A program made the translations under genes and the position numbers. A model generated the notes under the pieces. That model did no database searches. It was not told the DNA's origin and worked only from the letters and a program-made list of their open reading frames with translations. A DNA stretch of 64,000 bases from CAZZBK01 sp964652155 (lineage in GTDB: Bacteria; Planctomycetota; Planctomycetia; Pirellulales; PNKZ01): positions 4,842 to 68,841 of the forward strand of contig CAZZBK010000011.1 of the NCBI GenBank assembly GCA_964652155.1, given 5' to 3'. Shown piece after piece: positions 24,329-33,321 of the stretch; within the stretch, counting starts at the first letter, position 1, and each line of letters starts with the position of its first letter.

Positions 24329-25543
24329 TCAGTTCAGATTCACGTCGGGGTCGATCGGGAAGTAGAACTCGACGCCACGGCCGAGCAAATCCTGGTTGCG
24401 AGCCAATATCTCGCGTTTGAAATTCCAGGCCAGCACGTAATACACGTCCGGCGGGGCAGGCAGTTCCGACTCGATCAGGATCGGCAAGTGCGCCCCCGGC
24501 GAGAACAAACCTTTACGCAGCGTGTTGCGTTCGACCAAGCAGTCGAGATGTCGCTTATCGAGCCCGAAGTAATTGATGAGCGTATTCCCTTTCACAGGCG
24601 CGCCCATGCCATACACGCTTTTGCCTTGTGATCGAACGCGCTCCAGATAGGCGATGTTCTCGATCTTGAGCCGCTCGATGCGTCGGGCCAGGGCTTGATA
24701 CGCGCCGATCTTGTTGCAGCCGCTGGCCGCTTCGGCCGCGAGCAGAGCCTTGAGCTCCGCGCTCTGGGGACGCGCCCCCTGGTGTGTGGCAAACGCGACA
24801 ATCGAGCCGCCGTGAATGGGTCTCAGCGTCGCGTCGAACAGTTCCAGGCCGTGACGACCGAGCACTTCCTGAATCGTCTGGAGCGTGTAATACAGCAGAT
24901 GCTCGTGATAAATCTGGTCGAATGCGCAGATCTCCATGATCCGCTTCATGTACAAAAACTGTACGACGAACACCCCATCGCGCTGCAGTGACGTGCGAAT
25001 CGCTTCGGTCACGCTGTGCAATTCTTCGAGATGAAAGAACACACCGGCCGCGTTAATGACGTCGAACGTGCGGCCTATCTCGGCCGCCGATGCTTCGTTG
25101 AAGAAGGTGTTGACCGTGTTGATCCCCGCCTCGACGGCGATCTTGGCGGTGGTGCGCGACGACTCGACCCCCAGGACATCGTAGCCCAGGTCGCGAAAAT
25201 GCTTGAGCTGCGTGCCATCGTTGCTGCCGATATCCAACACCGTGCGGGGGCGGTTGCTGGTCGTGAGCCGTGAGTCGGCCTGAGCAGCAACCCATTTGAA
25301 GTGGTCGCTAAGCGACTGCGTGATACCGGAGAGGTACGTGTGGTCGCCGAACATCACCTCCTTGGGGACGGTGTAGTCGAGTTGAGCCGTCTGGCAGTCG
25401 TGACAATACACGACCCGCAGCGGATAAATTGGCTCGTGGCCCACCTCCTCGGCGCGGAGAAAGTGATTGCACCAAGGTTGGTTCCCCAGGTCGATCACGC
25501 GCTCCAGGTTCGATTGGCCGCAGGTACGGCAGGCGTTGCTCAT
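24329..25543 (-). CDS. SAM-dependent sugar C-methyltransferase with N-terminal zinc site
   Basis: A 404-aa protein with the three-part layout of sugar C-methyltransferases (NovU/TylCIII type). The N-terminal zinc site has Cys5, Cys8, Cys47 and Cys50. A class I methyltransferase core carries motif I VLDIGSNDG, and a C-terminal GAPVKGNTLINYF domain follows. Such enzymes methylate a carbon of a nucleotide-linked keto sugar. It is the first gene of the minus-strand cluster that continues to 18919. ATG 25543 is used since the zinc motif begins right after it; an upstream extension of 29 residues has no family counterpart. No strong ribosome-binding site is visible. Confidence 0.87.
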   Translation of the reverse strand: MSNACRTCGQSNLERVIDLGNQPWCNHFLRAEEVGHEPIYPLRVVYCHDCQTAQLDYTVPKEVMFGDHTYLSGITQSLSDHFKWVAAQADSRLTTSNRPRTVLDIGSNDGTQLKHFRDLGYDVLGVESSRTTAKIAVEAGINTVNTFFNEASAAEIGRTFDVINAAGVFFHLEELHSVTEAIRTSLQRDGVFVVQFLYMKRIMEICAFDQIYHEHLLYYTLQTIQEVLGRHGLELFDATLRPIHGGSIVAFATHQGARPQSAELKALLAAEAASGCNKIGAYQALARRIERLKIENIAYLERVRSQGKSVYGMGAPVKGNTLINYFGLDKRHLDCLVERNTLRKGLFSPGAHLPILIESELPAPPDVYYVLAWNFKREILARNQDLLGRGVEFYFPIDPDVNLN

Positions 25544-25902
25544 GTAGTGGCGGCTCGACGCATGACAAGGGGGCTCGACAACCCGACGAGTCAACCTTAC
25601 CTTTTCGAGCCTCGACTGAGGATCGATCAAGGGTCGAGAAGTCGGAATTTGAGGGGAACGACGAGATAAGTTGTGACGGTTATCAAAACTGCGGTGGCTG
25701 CAACTAGATCCGAGACAGCCGACAAGACGGGAATATCTTGTTCATTGTAGTGTCGCGCGACCCCCTTTCAAGGAATCGTTCCGTCGATTGCCGCATCTCA
25801 GTCGGCCGGTCGTAACGAATGGCGCGACTGGAGTGATTAGTCGCAAACGAGTACGATACGCGCTCGGCTCAGTTTCTCCATTCTCTCCACAATAGCGGTG
25901 TG
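25544..25902. other. Divergent intergenic region
   Basis: About 360 bases between the divergent C-methyltransferase and peptidase genes, so it should carry both promoters. It is clearly less GC-rich between 25610 and 25760, but no pair of -35/-10 hexamers with good spacing was found. No coding frame is convincing. Confidence 0.5.
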
Positions 25903-27150
25903 ATGGTCATGGCAGTTCCTCAATCAACGGCGTCGAAAAAATCTCGCTCCCCAACCGTCGCGCCGGCGGCACCCGAGCCCGACCTGAAAGCCGCTCGCAA
26001 ACGGGTCGTTGAGCTGATGGGGATCCCCGGCAAGAGCGGCCAAGAGACCGCCGTGCGACAGTACATCATCGAAGCGTTGAAGAGCGCCGGCGTGCCATCG
26101 AATGCCATACGCTGCGACAACGCGCACGAGAAGATTCCGATGGGGGGCGAAGTCGGCAACCTCATCTGCACGCTTCCAGGCACACAGAGCGCCCCGCGTC
26201 GCATGCTGATGGCTCACTTGGACACCGTGCCGTTGTGTGTCGGCTCAAAGCCGGTGGTCAAAGGCAACTTGGTTCGGTCGGCCGACAAGAACACCGCGCT
26301 GGGTGCCGACGATCGGGCCGGCTGTGCCGTGGTGCTCACCGCCGCGCTCGAGATCGTGCGCCGCAAGCTACCGCATCCGCCGCTGACCTTCTTCTGGCCG
26401 GTGCAAGAGGAGGTCGGCCTCTACGGCGCGCACTATGTCGATCTGAAATTACTCGACAAGCCGAAACTGGTTTTCAACTGGGACGGCGGCTCGCATGAAA
26501 AGCTCACGGTGGGCGCAACCGGCGCGTATCGGATCACGATCGACGTGCAAGGAATCGCCAGCCACGCCGGCGGGGCACCCGAGCAAGGCGTGAGCGCGAT
26601 CACGATCGCGTCGGTGGCGATTGCCCGACTGCACGAACAAGGCTGGCTCGGCGATGTACGGAAGAACAATCGCCGCGGCACCAGCAACGTCGGTGTCATC
26701 GAAGGGGGCCAGGCCACCAATGTCGTGACGGATCGCGTGCATGTCCGGGCCGAGTGTCGCAGCCACGATCCCCAGTTCCGCAAGGAAATTCTTGCCGCGA
26801 TCGAGAGTTCGTTTCGTGACGCGGCCGCGATGGTGAAGAATATCGGCGGCAGCGCGGGCGCGGTGAAGATCACGAGCCGGATGGATTACGAGGCGTTTAA
26901 GCTCGCCGACGACGCGGCGTGTGTGTTGGCCGCCGAGGCTGCGGTTCGGTCGACGGGTGGCTCGCCCCTGCGGGCCATCAGCAACGGCGGACTCGACGCC
27001 AACTGGCTCAGCGCCCGCGGACTACCGACCGTAACGCTGGGATGCGGGCAAGTGAATGCCCACATGACCAGCGAGTGCCTCGACCTGCGCGAGTTCGATC
27101 AAGCCTGCCGCGTGGGCTTGCGGCTGGCCACCGCGACCGAAGCGGGTTAA
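25903..27150 (+). CDS. M20-family metallopeptidase (PepT-like)
   Basis: A 415-aa di-zinc hydrolase. Metal and catalytic residues are visible: His105 and Asp107 in MAHLDTVP, Asp136-137 in GADDRAG and Glu169-170 in PVQEEVGLYG. A GIASHAGGAPEQG lid/dimerisation segment follows, and the final metal His is in AHMTSECLDL. This matches tripeptidase T/M20-like aminopeptidases, which release N-terminal residues from short peptides in the cytoplasm. The N-terminal 25 residues are a Ser/Ala/Pro-rich extension. Several clustered start codons (25900, 25903, 25909) are possible. Confidence 0.85.
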   Translation: MVMAVPQSTASKKSRSPTVAPAAPEPDLKAARKRVVELMGIPGKSGQETAVRQYIIEALKSAGVPSNAIRCDNAHEKIPMGGEVGNLICTLPGTQSAPRRMLMAHLDTVPLCVGSKPVVKGNLVRSADKNTALGADDRAGCAVVLTAALEIVRRKLPHPPLTFFWPVQEEVGLYGAHYVDLKLLDKPKLVFNWDGGSHEKLTVGATGAYRITIDVQGIASHAGGAPEQGVSAITIASVAIARLHEQGWLGDVRKNNRRGTSNVGVIEGGQATNVVTDRVHVRAECRSHDPQFRKEILAAIESSFRDAAAMVKNIGGSAGAVKITSRMDYEAFKLADDAACVLAAEAAVRSTGGSPLRAISNGGLDANWLSARGLPTVTLGCGQVNAHMTSECLDLREFDQACRVGLRLATATEAG

Positions 27151-27188
27151 TGACGGTACCGCGTCGCGTGGTTGTTCGGGCTGCCGTC

Positions 27189-28556
27189 TCAGACCACGCG
27201 CTCGTTCTTGAGCCATTGCAGTGTGCCGCGGAAGGCCGTGACGGTGCGCTCAAGATCGTCATCGCTGTGCACAGCCGACGTTGGGCCACCGGGCCAAGAG
27301 AACAACTCGACCCCGTGCAGAATCATGCCCAACCGCAACAGTTGAAGCGTCTGGCGATCGACCGTCTTGAGCACCTTGTAGTCGCAGCGTCCGGCGAGCA
27401 CGTCGGCCGGGCTGAGCGGCAACTGCTGGGGGTTGGTGAAGACATGAAAGCCCGAGTAGGTGCCGTAGACGACCCACGGCACGCTCTCGGCCACGCACAC
27501 CTGATGCAGCGCGTCGCGTAGTCGGGCGGCATAACGATTCGCGCGCTCGCAGGCGTCGGTCGAGCCGACGATTTCGAGCGTGGCGATGCCCGCCGCGGCC
27601 GAGAGTGGGTTGGCGTTGAAGGTCCCTTGATGGGGTACTTTCTCGCGCCCCTGCTTGGTGATGCCGAAGTCGAGTTGCTCCATGATCTCGCGTCGTCCGG
27701 CGATCGCGCCGCCAGGCAGGCCACCCGCCACGATCTTGGCCAGCGTCGTCATGTCAGGCCGAATGCCGAGCGCGCCTTGCGCGCCGCCGGGCGAGCAACG
27801 GAAGCCCGAGATCACCTCGTCAAAAATGAACACGATGCTGCGTTCGAGTGTCTGCTTGCGCAAGAAATGCAAGAAAGCGGGCTGCACGGGCACCATGCCC
27901 CAACTGGCACCGGTGGGCTCAATAATCACCGCCGCCACGTCGTCGCGCTGCAGTACGGCGAGCGTCGCGGCCTCGTCGCCCGGCGGCACAAGCAACACTT
28001 CCTCGGCAATCCCACCGAGGATACCCGGGGTCGGCGAGCCATCAAAATGGTTCGACACGCCGAACGCCATGTGGTCGTGCCAACCGTGGAAATGCCCCAG
28101 AAAGCGGACGATCTTGCGTCGACCGGTGTACGCTCGGGCCAAGCGGATCGCGAGCAGCGTGGATTCGGTCCCCGAGGCGGTAAAGCGGACCCGCTCGGCG
28201 CTCGGCAGCAGTTGCTTGACCAGTTCTCCCCAGCGGATTTCCAACTCATGGCACGCGCCAAAGTGTGTACCCCGCTCGGCCTGTTTGCGAACCGCCTCGA
28301 CGACCGCCGGATGACTATGCCCCAGAAGCAACGCGCCGTGCCCGCCGGTGTAGTCGACGTAGTCGTGACCATCGACGTCCCATTTGTGCGAGCCTGCGGC
28401 GCGATCGATATAGAGCGGATAGGGCTCCAGGTGGCGGCTGTCATGCGTGATGCCGCTGGGAAAGACCTCGCGGGCACGCGCGGCCAGGGCGGCCGACTTG
28501 GGCGTGCGTTGACGGTAGGCGTCGACAATCGTACTGACGCGCTCGGCGGTGGCCAT
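27189..28556 (-). CDS. Class III aminotransferase (GSA aminomutase-like)
   Basis: A 455-aa fold-type I PLP enzyme. Landmarks are the FPSGITHDSRH start, DGHDYVDYTGGHGALLLGH, the FTASGTES phosphate-binding loop, FDEVISGFR with the cofactor Asp, and the PLP lysine in LAKIVAGGLPGGA. It resembles glutamate-1-semialdehyde 2,1-aminomutase, but the sequence (GWHDHMAFG, HQGTFNANPLS) fits the broader aspartate aminotransferase-family class III group. Amino acceptor unknown; a role in making an amino sugar or beta-amino acid is possible. ATG 28556 is preferred over a TTG 33 bases upstream. It is convergent with the peptidase gene. Confidence 0.88.
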   Translation of the reverse strand: MATAERVSTIVDAYRQRTPKSAALAARAREVFPSGITHDSRHLEPYPLYIDRAAGSHKWDVDGHDYVDYTGGHGALLLGHSHPAVVEAVRKQAERGTHFGACHELEIRWGELVKQLLPSAERVRFTASGTESTLLAIRLARAYTGRRKIVRFLGHFHGWHDHMAFGVSNHFDGSPTPGILGGIAEEVLLVPPGDEAATLAVLQRDDVAAVIIEPTGASWGMVPVQPAFLHFLRKQTLERSIVFIFDEVISGFRCSPGGAQGALGIRPDMTTLAKIVAGGLPGGAIAGRREIMEQLDFGITKQGREKVPHQGTFNANPLSAAAGIATLEIVGSTDACERANRYAARLRDALHQVCVAESVPWVVYGTYSGFHVFTNPQQLPLSPADVLAGRCDYKVLKTVDRQTLQLLRLGMILHGVELFSWPGGPTSAVHSDDDLERTVTAFRGTLQWLKNERVV

Positions 28557-28670
28557 CGGCGAAGGTCCTGCGAGGAGAGTGGAGGGCAATGGGTTACGCT
28601 CATCAATGTATCATTGCGAACGGATGCATGCCAACGCACCTCGTTGCGTGTCAGGGTTGCATCGTCGAAT

Positions 28671-28797
28671 TCCCCCCTCTCCCTTTGGGAGAGGAGGGCG
28701 AACGAAGTGAGCTAGGTGAGGGTGCAGCACGGCGATCATTCGCCTCGAACTTCCCTCATCCGGCCTATCGGCCACCTTCACTCAGAGGGAGAAGGGA
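28671..28797. repeat. Intergenic inverted-repeat element
   Basis: A perfect CCTCTCCC-ttt-GGGAGAGG hairpin (28676-28694) begins a roughly 125-bp segment. Its far end (CACTCAGAGGGAGAAGGG, 28778-28795) is an imperfect inverted copy of the start, and the inner GGTGAGGG and CCCTCATC words also pair. It lies in a 361-bp gene-free stretch (28557-28917) and looks like a non-autonomous, MITE- or REP-type repeat. Confidence 0.65.
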
Positions 28798-28917
28798 TTT
28801 GAGCGAGCACACACCGCGTATCGAGCGAAATAGATTTGCTCTGTGGCGGAACTTTTTGCCATACTGCGCGTCGAAGACATGCAGACATCGATGCGATTTC
28901 AAGTTAAGGAGCCAACA

Positions 28918-29478
28918 ATGCCTCGAAACCGACTTAGTCACCTTGTCCTGGCGAGCTTGTTACTCTTACTGGGCGTGTCGACGGCTTGGGCGGACATTCC
29001 CCCGCGGCCACGCGTGGCGCCGCCCGTCATGCAGACGCATCCGATAAAAGTTCAGATCGACGACAAGAATGAGCTGTCGGTCATACGTATTCCACGCGCC
29101 TTCTTGCCCCCAGACAAACAGCCCCAGGCGAGCGCCCCGTTGCTGGAGCGTTTCGATTCGTCACGGAGTATCATTGCGGCGCTGGCCCTGTCGCTGGGAG
29201 TGGTCGGCATGCTGTTCTTGCGTAAGCAGCGGATCGCAGGTGTCGCCGCGCTCGTCATTGCAACGAGCGTACTCACGGGAGTCACCGTCGAGTGTTGGGC
29301 CAACGCTCCAGCAGCAGGCCCGGATCGTTTTTTTAGGCTCGAATACCCGACGATGCTCGAAGGGAACATCGTTATCAAGATCGCTGAGGATGGCGAACGC
29401 ATTGATCTGATCCTCGGTACCAAGACCACGACGCCACCGAAGACCGCTCCGAATGCTCCTGACGCACCGATCAAGTAA
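28918..29478 (+). CDS. Exported or membrane protein, unknown function
   Basis: A 186-aa protein with an N-terminal signal peptide (residues 1-22, LLLLLGVSTAWA), a Pro-rich start to the mature chain, and one or two hydrophobic helices in the middle (about 80-125). A hydrophilic Thr/Pro-rich tail ends it. It has a strong ribosome-binding site AAGGAG (28906-28911). It is the first gene of a likely operon with two multi-pass membrane proteins (gaps 33 and 23 bases). No known family recognised; it may be a periplasmic partner of those membrane proteins. Confidence 0.65.
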   Translation: MPRNRLSHLVLASLLLLLGVSTAWADIPPRPRVAPPVMQTHPIKVQIDDKNELSVIRIPRAFLPPDKQPQASAPLLERFDSSRSIIAALALSLGVVGMLFLRKQRIAGVAALVIATSVLTGVTVECWANAPAAGPDRFFRLEYPTMLEGNIVIKIAEDGERIDLILGTKTTTPPKTAPNAPDAPIK

Positions 29479-29511
29479 TTGCCGTACCAACCGTCACGCG
29501 AGCGTCCCGGC

Positions 29512-30531
29512 ATGAGCACGTCTGTTTCTCAAGCAACGATCGAACATGCTGGACTTACGTCCAGCGCGCAGCGATTCGCGGCGGTGCTCGTTGTATTGAC
29601 GGTGTCACTTGCCTTACTAGCGGGCTTGTTGCCGCTAAGCGTGTCGATTGTCGGGGTGTTTCTCTTCGCGGGGCCGCATAACTGGATGGAGGCCCGATAC
29701 TTTTTGGCGCGTATGCCGCCCCGCTGGGGTGCGCTCTGGATCTTTTTCACGATCGGTATCGTGGGGACGGTAGCACTCACCGCGTCGTTCGCGCTATTGC
29801 CCTACGTGGCCCGCGAGTGGCGTTGGAGCGCCGAGCAATGGGACATTGCGCTTTCGTCCTGGAACACGCTGCTCGCGCTCTGGATCGCGGCGCTCGCGTT
29901 GCTGCGTGCGGGACAAAATCCGCGTCGCGATTGGAGTTGGCTGCCGCTTGTGACCGGCGGCGTGGTGGCTCTGGCGTGGCTCTGGCCGTTGGCCTGGGAT
30001 TTGTCGCTCGTGTATGTGCATCCGCTCGTGGCGCTGTGGTTTCTCGATCGCGAGTTGGGGCGGCAACACAGCGCGTGGCGTGGCGTGTATCGCCGCGTGC
30101 TGCCGCTGGTCCCGATGTGTGTGGCGCTGCTAGCCTGGCAGTTGGCCGGTGCGGCCGATTTAAGTGGCGACGACGCACTGAGCTGGCGGATCACGCAACA
30201 CGCGGGGGCCGATATTGTCCGCGGCGTATCGACTCATTTTCTGGTTGCCACGCATGTGTTCCTGGAATCGCTGCACTACGCGGTCTGGCTGCTGGCCATT
30301 CCGCTGGTGACGTTCACGACCGCGCCGTGGCACTGGAAACAAATTCCACTGGCCCGTCGCGGCGGAGGCTGGACCGTGTTGGTCAAAACGACATTGCTCG
30401 TCGGCGCGACGCTGACCGTTTTGTTCTGGGCCGGCTTTAGCGCCGATTACGCCGTGACCCGTGACATCTACTTTACGGTGGCCATGTTGCACGTGCTGGC
30501 CGAGGTTCCGTTTCTGCTGCGACTCCTTTAG
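29512..30531 (+). CDS. Multi-pass membrane protein, unknown function
   Basis: A 339-aa protein with about eight hydrophobic helices. The first follows a short cytoplasmic tail (helix about residues 24-48). A GPHNWMEARYFLARMPPRWG segment just after the first helix holds a His, Asn and Glu at the membrane edge and might form a functional site. A short DRELG loop and a His-containing helix (THVFLESLHYAVW) occur later. No transporter or enzyme family is recognised. It starts 33 bases after the exported protein at 28918 and ends 23 bases before another membrane protein, suggesting a three-gene unit. Confidence 0.65.
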   Translation: MSTSVSQATIEHAGLTSSAQRFAAVLVVLTVSLALLAGLLPLSVSIVGVFLFAGPHNWMEARYFLARMPPRWGALWIFFTIGIVGTVALTASFALLPYVAREWRWSAEQWDIALSSWNTLLALWIAALALLRAGQNPRRDWSWLPLVTGGVVALAWLWPLAWDLSLVYVHPLVALWFLDRELGRQHSAWRGVYRRVLPLVPMCVALLAWQLAGAADLSGDDALSWRITQHAGADIVRGVSTHFLVATHVFLESLHYAVWLLAIPLVTFTTAPWHWKQIPLARRGGGWTVLVKTTLLVGATLTVLFWAGFSADYAVTRDIYFTVAMLHVLAEVPFLLRLL

Positions 30532-30554
30532 CTGAGCCCGGGGGCAACAGGCCG

Positions 30555-30929
30555 ATGGACGCGATGCCGCTCTGGGAGTTTTTGCCTTGGGGCTATGCAC
30601 TGACCGTGCTGATTGAGTTGCCGATCCTGCTCGTTGGCTTGTCGGATCGTCATCCGTGGCGCGAACGGTTCCTGGCCGGTCTCGCCCTGACGGCGGCCAC
30701 GTATCCGATTGTGGTCGTCGTGATGCCGCTCATGCTGGGGCTCGACGCGCCGCGCTGGCTGTACTTGAGCTTGGCCGAGACCTTCGCGCCGCTGGCCGAG
30801 TGCGCACTGTTCAAATGGCTGTTCGCGGCTGCGTATCCGCGTGACCCGCGCGCCACGCTGCGCGACATGGGCGCCATCGTGCTGGCCAACGTGGCATCGT
30901 TTGTGATCGGCGAATGGGGTATACTGTGA
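30555..30929 (+). CDS. Small multi-pass membrane protein, unknown function
   Basis: A 124-aa protein, almost entirely hydrophobic with four predicted helices. Glutamates sit inside or next to helices (VLIELPILL; AETFAPLAECALF), an unusual feature that hints at a metal or proton pathway or a buried pair of charges. It is the last gene of the three-gene membrane unit. An alternative ATG lies nine bases downstream (30564). It ends 54 bases before the sialate-esterase-like gene; a TATACT hexamer overlaps its end (30920-30925), but no good -35 partner is present. Confidence 0.6.
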   Translation: MDAMPLWEFLPWGYALTVLIELPILLVGLSDRHPWRERFLAGLALTAATYPIVVVVMPLMLGLDAPRWLYLSLAETFAPLAECALFKWLFAAAYPRDPRATLRDMGAIVLANVASFVIGEWGIL

Positions 30930-30982
30930 ATTCAGCGTTGTTTGTTCGTCCCAATAACGATGGCCTGCTTTGTGAGCGCAGG

Positions 30983-31984
30983 ATGATGAAAAATACCGTT
31001 CTCCTGTTGGCACTGTGGATCATCACAGGCAATGGGCTTATTGAGGCGGCGGAGGGTGGGAAGCGGCTGCACGTGTTTATCCTCGCGGGTCAGTCGAACA
31101 TGGAAGGGCATGGGCTTATTCCCAGCGTGGCCAAGCAAAACGAAGGTCGTGGCAGCCTGGCGTTTCTCACAAAGAACCCGGCGACCGCGCCTCGCTTCCG
31201 TCACCTGCTCGATGCCAGCGGGCAATGGGCGTCGCGGAGCGATGTGTGGATCACGTATCTGGAGCGGCGTGGCGAGCTCAAACCTGGTTTTGGCGCTAAA
31301 GACGATCGCATCGGCCCGGAACTCGGCTTTGGCACGATGGTGGGGGACGCACTCGACGCGCCGGTGTTGCTCATTAAATGCGCCTGGGGAGGAAAGAGCC
31401 TGGCGGTCGATTTTCGTCCGCCGAGCGCCGGCCCCTCGCCGCACAGGTTGAGCGATCGAGAGCGCGAAGCGCTGGCGAAAGACCCGGGCGTGGTGGGCAA
31501 GTACTATCGCGAGGTGCTCACGATCACGCGGGGCGTGCTGGCCGATCTGAAGACGCATTGTCCCGCCTACGACGGCCAAGGCTACGAGTTGGCGGGCTTT
31601 GGCTGGCATCAAGGCTGGAACGACCGGATCAACGACGCGTTCAACCAGGAGTACGAGAGCAACATGGCGCACTTCATCCGCGACATGCGTCGCGAGTTGG
31701 GCGTGGCCAAGCTGCCGTTTGTCATAGCCGAGACGGGCATGGGCGGCCGCGAAGAAATTCATCCGCGGGCCTTGTCGCTGATGAAAGGGCAGGCCGCCGT
31801 GGCCGAGTACTCCGAGTTCAAGGGAAACGTCGCGTTTGTCAAGACGCAATCGTTTTGGCGACCGAAGGAGGAATCTCCTTCGGGACAAGGCTATCATTGG
31901 AATCAGAACGCCGAGACGTATTATTTAATTGGCGAAGGGATGGGGCAGGCGATGCTCCGCCTGCGCGGCCAGCAAGGCGGTTAA
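30983..31984 (+). CDS. Exported sialate O-acetylesterase-like (SASA) protein
   Basis: A 333-aa protein with a signal peptide (residues 1-23) and a single SASA/DUF303 (SGNH-like) domain. The nucleophile block is AGQSNMEG (35-42, Ser38). A KCAWGGKSL segment supplies the oxyanion Gly, and GFGWHQGWND matches the third conserved block. Family members (carbohydrate esterase 6) remove acetyl groups from sialic acid or xylan outside the cytoplasm; the substrate here is not known. ATG 30983 is used because the signal peptide begins there. It sits between the membrane operon and ychF without a clear functional partner. Confidence 0.87.
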   Translation: MMKNTVLLLALWIITGNGLIEAAEGGKRLHVFILAGQSNMEGHGLIPSVAKQNEGRGSLAFLTKNPATAPRFRHLLDASGQWASRSDVWITYLERRGELKPGFGAKDDRIGPELGFGTMVGDALDAPVLLIKCAWGGKSLAVDFRPPSAGPSPHRLSDREREALAKDPGVVGKYYREVLTITRGVLADLKTHCPAYDGQGYELAGFGWHQGWNDRINDAFNQEYESNMAHFIRDMRRELGVAKLPFVIAETGMGGREEIHPRALSLMKGQAAVAEYSEFKGNVAFVKTQSFWRPKEESPSGQGYHWNQNAETYYLIGEGMGQAMLRLRGQQGG

Positions 31985-32133
31985 GCGTCGGCCTTTTTCG
32001 CCCAATTACGGGGCATTTACGGACTCTGAACGCGCCCCCGGCTTGACCGCCAGGGGGCTCGCAGGCGATGTTATTCGATTCAACGCGCGGCCCGGTCGCC
32101 GCCATCGATGGACCCTGCGAAAGTTATTGCGAT

Positions 32134-33222
32134 ATGGAAGCTGGCATCGTCGGTCTGCCCAACGTGGGCAAGAGCACCCTGTTCAACGCGCTCACGTGCT
32201 CCAAGCAAGCACAGAGCGCGAACTATCCGTTCTGCACGATCGAACCCAACGAAGGGGTCGTGAGCGTGCCGGACGACCGGTTGCAACGAATCGCCCATTA
32301 CATCTCGACGAAGAAGATCATCCCCGCCGCGCTCAAGCTGGTCGACATTGCCGGCATCGTGCGTGGAGCCAGCGAGGGGCAAGGGCTTGGTAACAAATTC
32401 CTGAGCCACATTCGCGAGGTCGATGCCATTCTGCAAGTGGTCCGCTGCTTTGAAGACCCCGACGTGATCCATGTGGCCGGGTCGGTCAACCCGGTGAGCG
32501 ATATCGAGACGATCGAGATCGAGTTGATGCTGGCCGACATCCAGACGCTCGACGTCGCGCTCCCCAAGGCCGAGCGAACCGCCAAGAGCGGCGACAAAGA
32601 GGCCAAGCTGCGTGTCGAGGCGATCAAGAAATGCCTGGCCCATCTGGCCACCGATCAACCGCTGCGCAAGTTGACGATGGATCCTATCGAGGCCAAGTCG
32701 ATTGCCAGCTTTGGCCTGATGACCGCCAAGAGGGTATTGTACGTAGCCAACGTCGACGAGAACGACTTGCATGGCGCGGGGCGACTCGTGCAAGAAGTGA
32801 AACAATACGCCGCCCAGATCGGTGCGTCGGTCGTGCCTGTCTGCGCCAAGCTCGAAGCCGAACTGGCTGAACTGGACGAGGCCGATCGCGCCGAGATGCT
32901 CGCCTCGGTGGGGCTCAAAGAGCCGGCGCTGGCCGCGCTCGCGCGCGAGGCGTATCGCGTGCTCGGGGTGCAAAGCTACTTCACGGCCGGCGAGATCGAG
33001 GTGCGTGCCTGGACCATTCCGATTGGCGCGACCGCGCCGCAAGCGGCCGGAGTCATCCACACCGACTTCGAGAAAGGCTTCATCCGCGCGGAGATATACA
33101 CCCTGGCCGACCTTGAGCAGTACAAGTCGGAAAAGGAAATTCGCCAGATGGGCAAACTCCGCACCGAAGGCAAAGCCTACGTCATGCAAGACGGCGATAT
33201 CTGCCACTTCTTGTTCAACTAA
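32134..33222 (+). CDS. ychF: Redox-regulated ATPase/GTPase YchF
   Basis: A 362-aa OBG-family P-loop protein of the conserved YchF length. The G1 motif GLPNVGKST is at 7-15 and G3 is in the [10 protein letters not shown] segment. The NxxE in place of NKxD (VANVDENDL) is the hallmark of YchF/OLA1 and favours ATP. The C-terminal TGS domain has its [13 protein letters not shown] and FIRAE motifs. It associates with ribosomes and translation under stress in other bacteria. ATG 32134 gives the standard N-terminus; upstream in-frame codons are not conserved. Confidence 0.97.
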   Translation: MEAGIVGLPNVGKSTLFNALTCSKQAQSANYPFCTIEPNEGVVSVPDDRLQRIAHYISTKKIIPAALKLVDIAGIVRGASEGQGLGNKFLSHIREVDAILQVVRCFEDPDVIHVAGSVNPVSDIETIEIELMLADIQTLDVALPKAERTAKSGDKEAKLRVEAIKKCLAHLATDQPLRKLTMDPIEAKSIASFGLMTAKRVLYVANVDENDLHGAGRLVQEVKQYAAQIGASVVPVCAKLEAELAELDEADRAEMLASVGLKEPALAALAREAYRVLGVQSYFTAGEIEVRAWTIPIGATAPQAAGVIHTDFEKGFIRAEIYTLADLEQYKSEKEIRQMGKLRTEGKAYVMQDGDICHFLFN

Positions 33223-33321
33223 GCGGCCTGGAAATGCTTGCTTCCGCTTCCGTGGCGCGCCATGATACGCGCTCCCACGGGGTCTCGTCGAGAAGCACTG
33301 CCTCCAGAAGGACGTCCGCAC

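Noticed and set aside
30920..30925. TATACT hexamer before the SASA gene as a promoter
   Set aside because: The nearest TTG-type hexamer (TTGTGA, 30901-30906) leaves only a 13-base spacer, too short.
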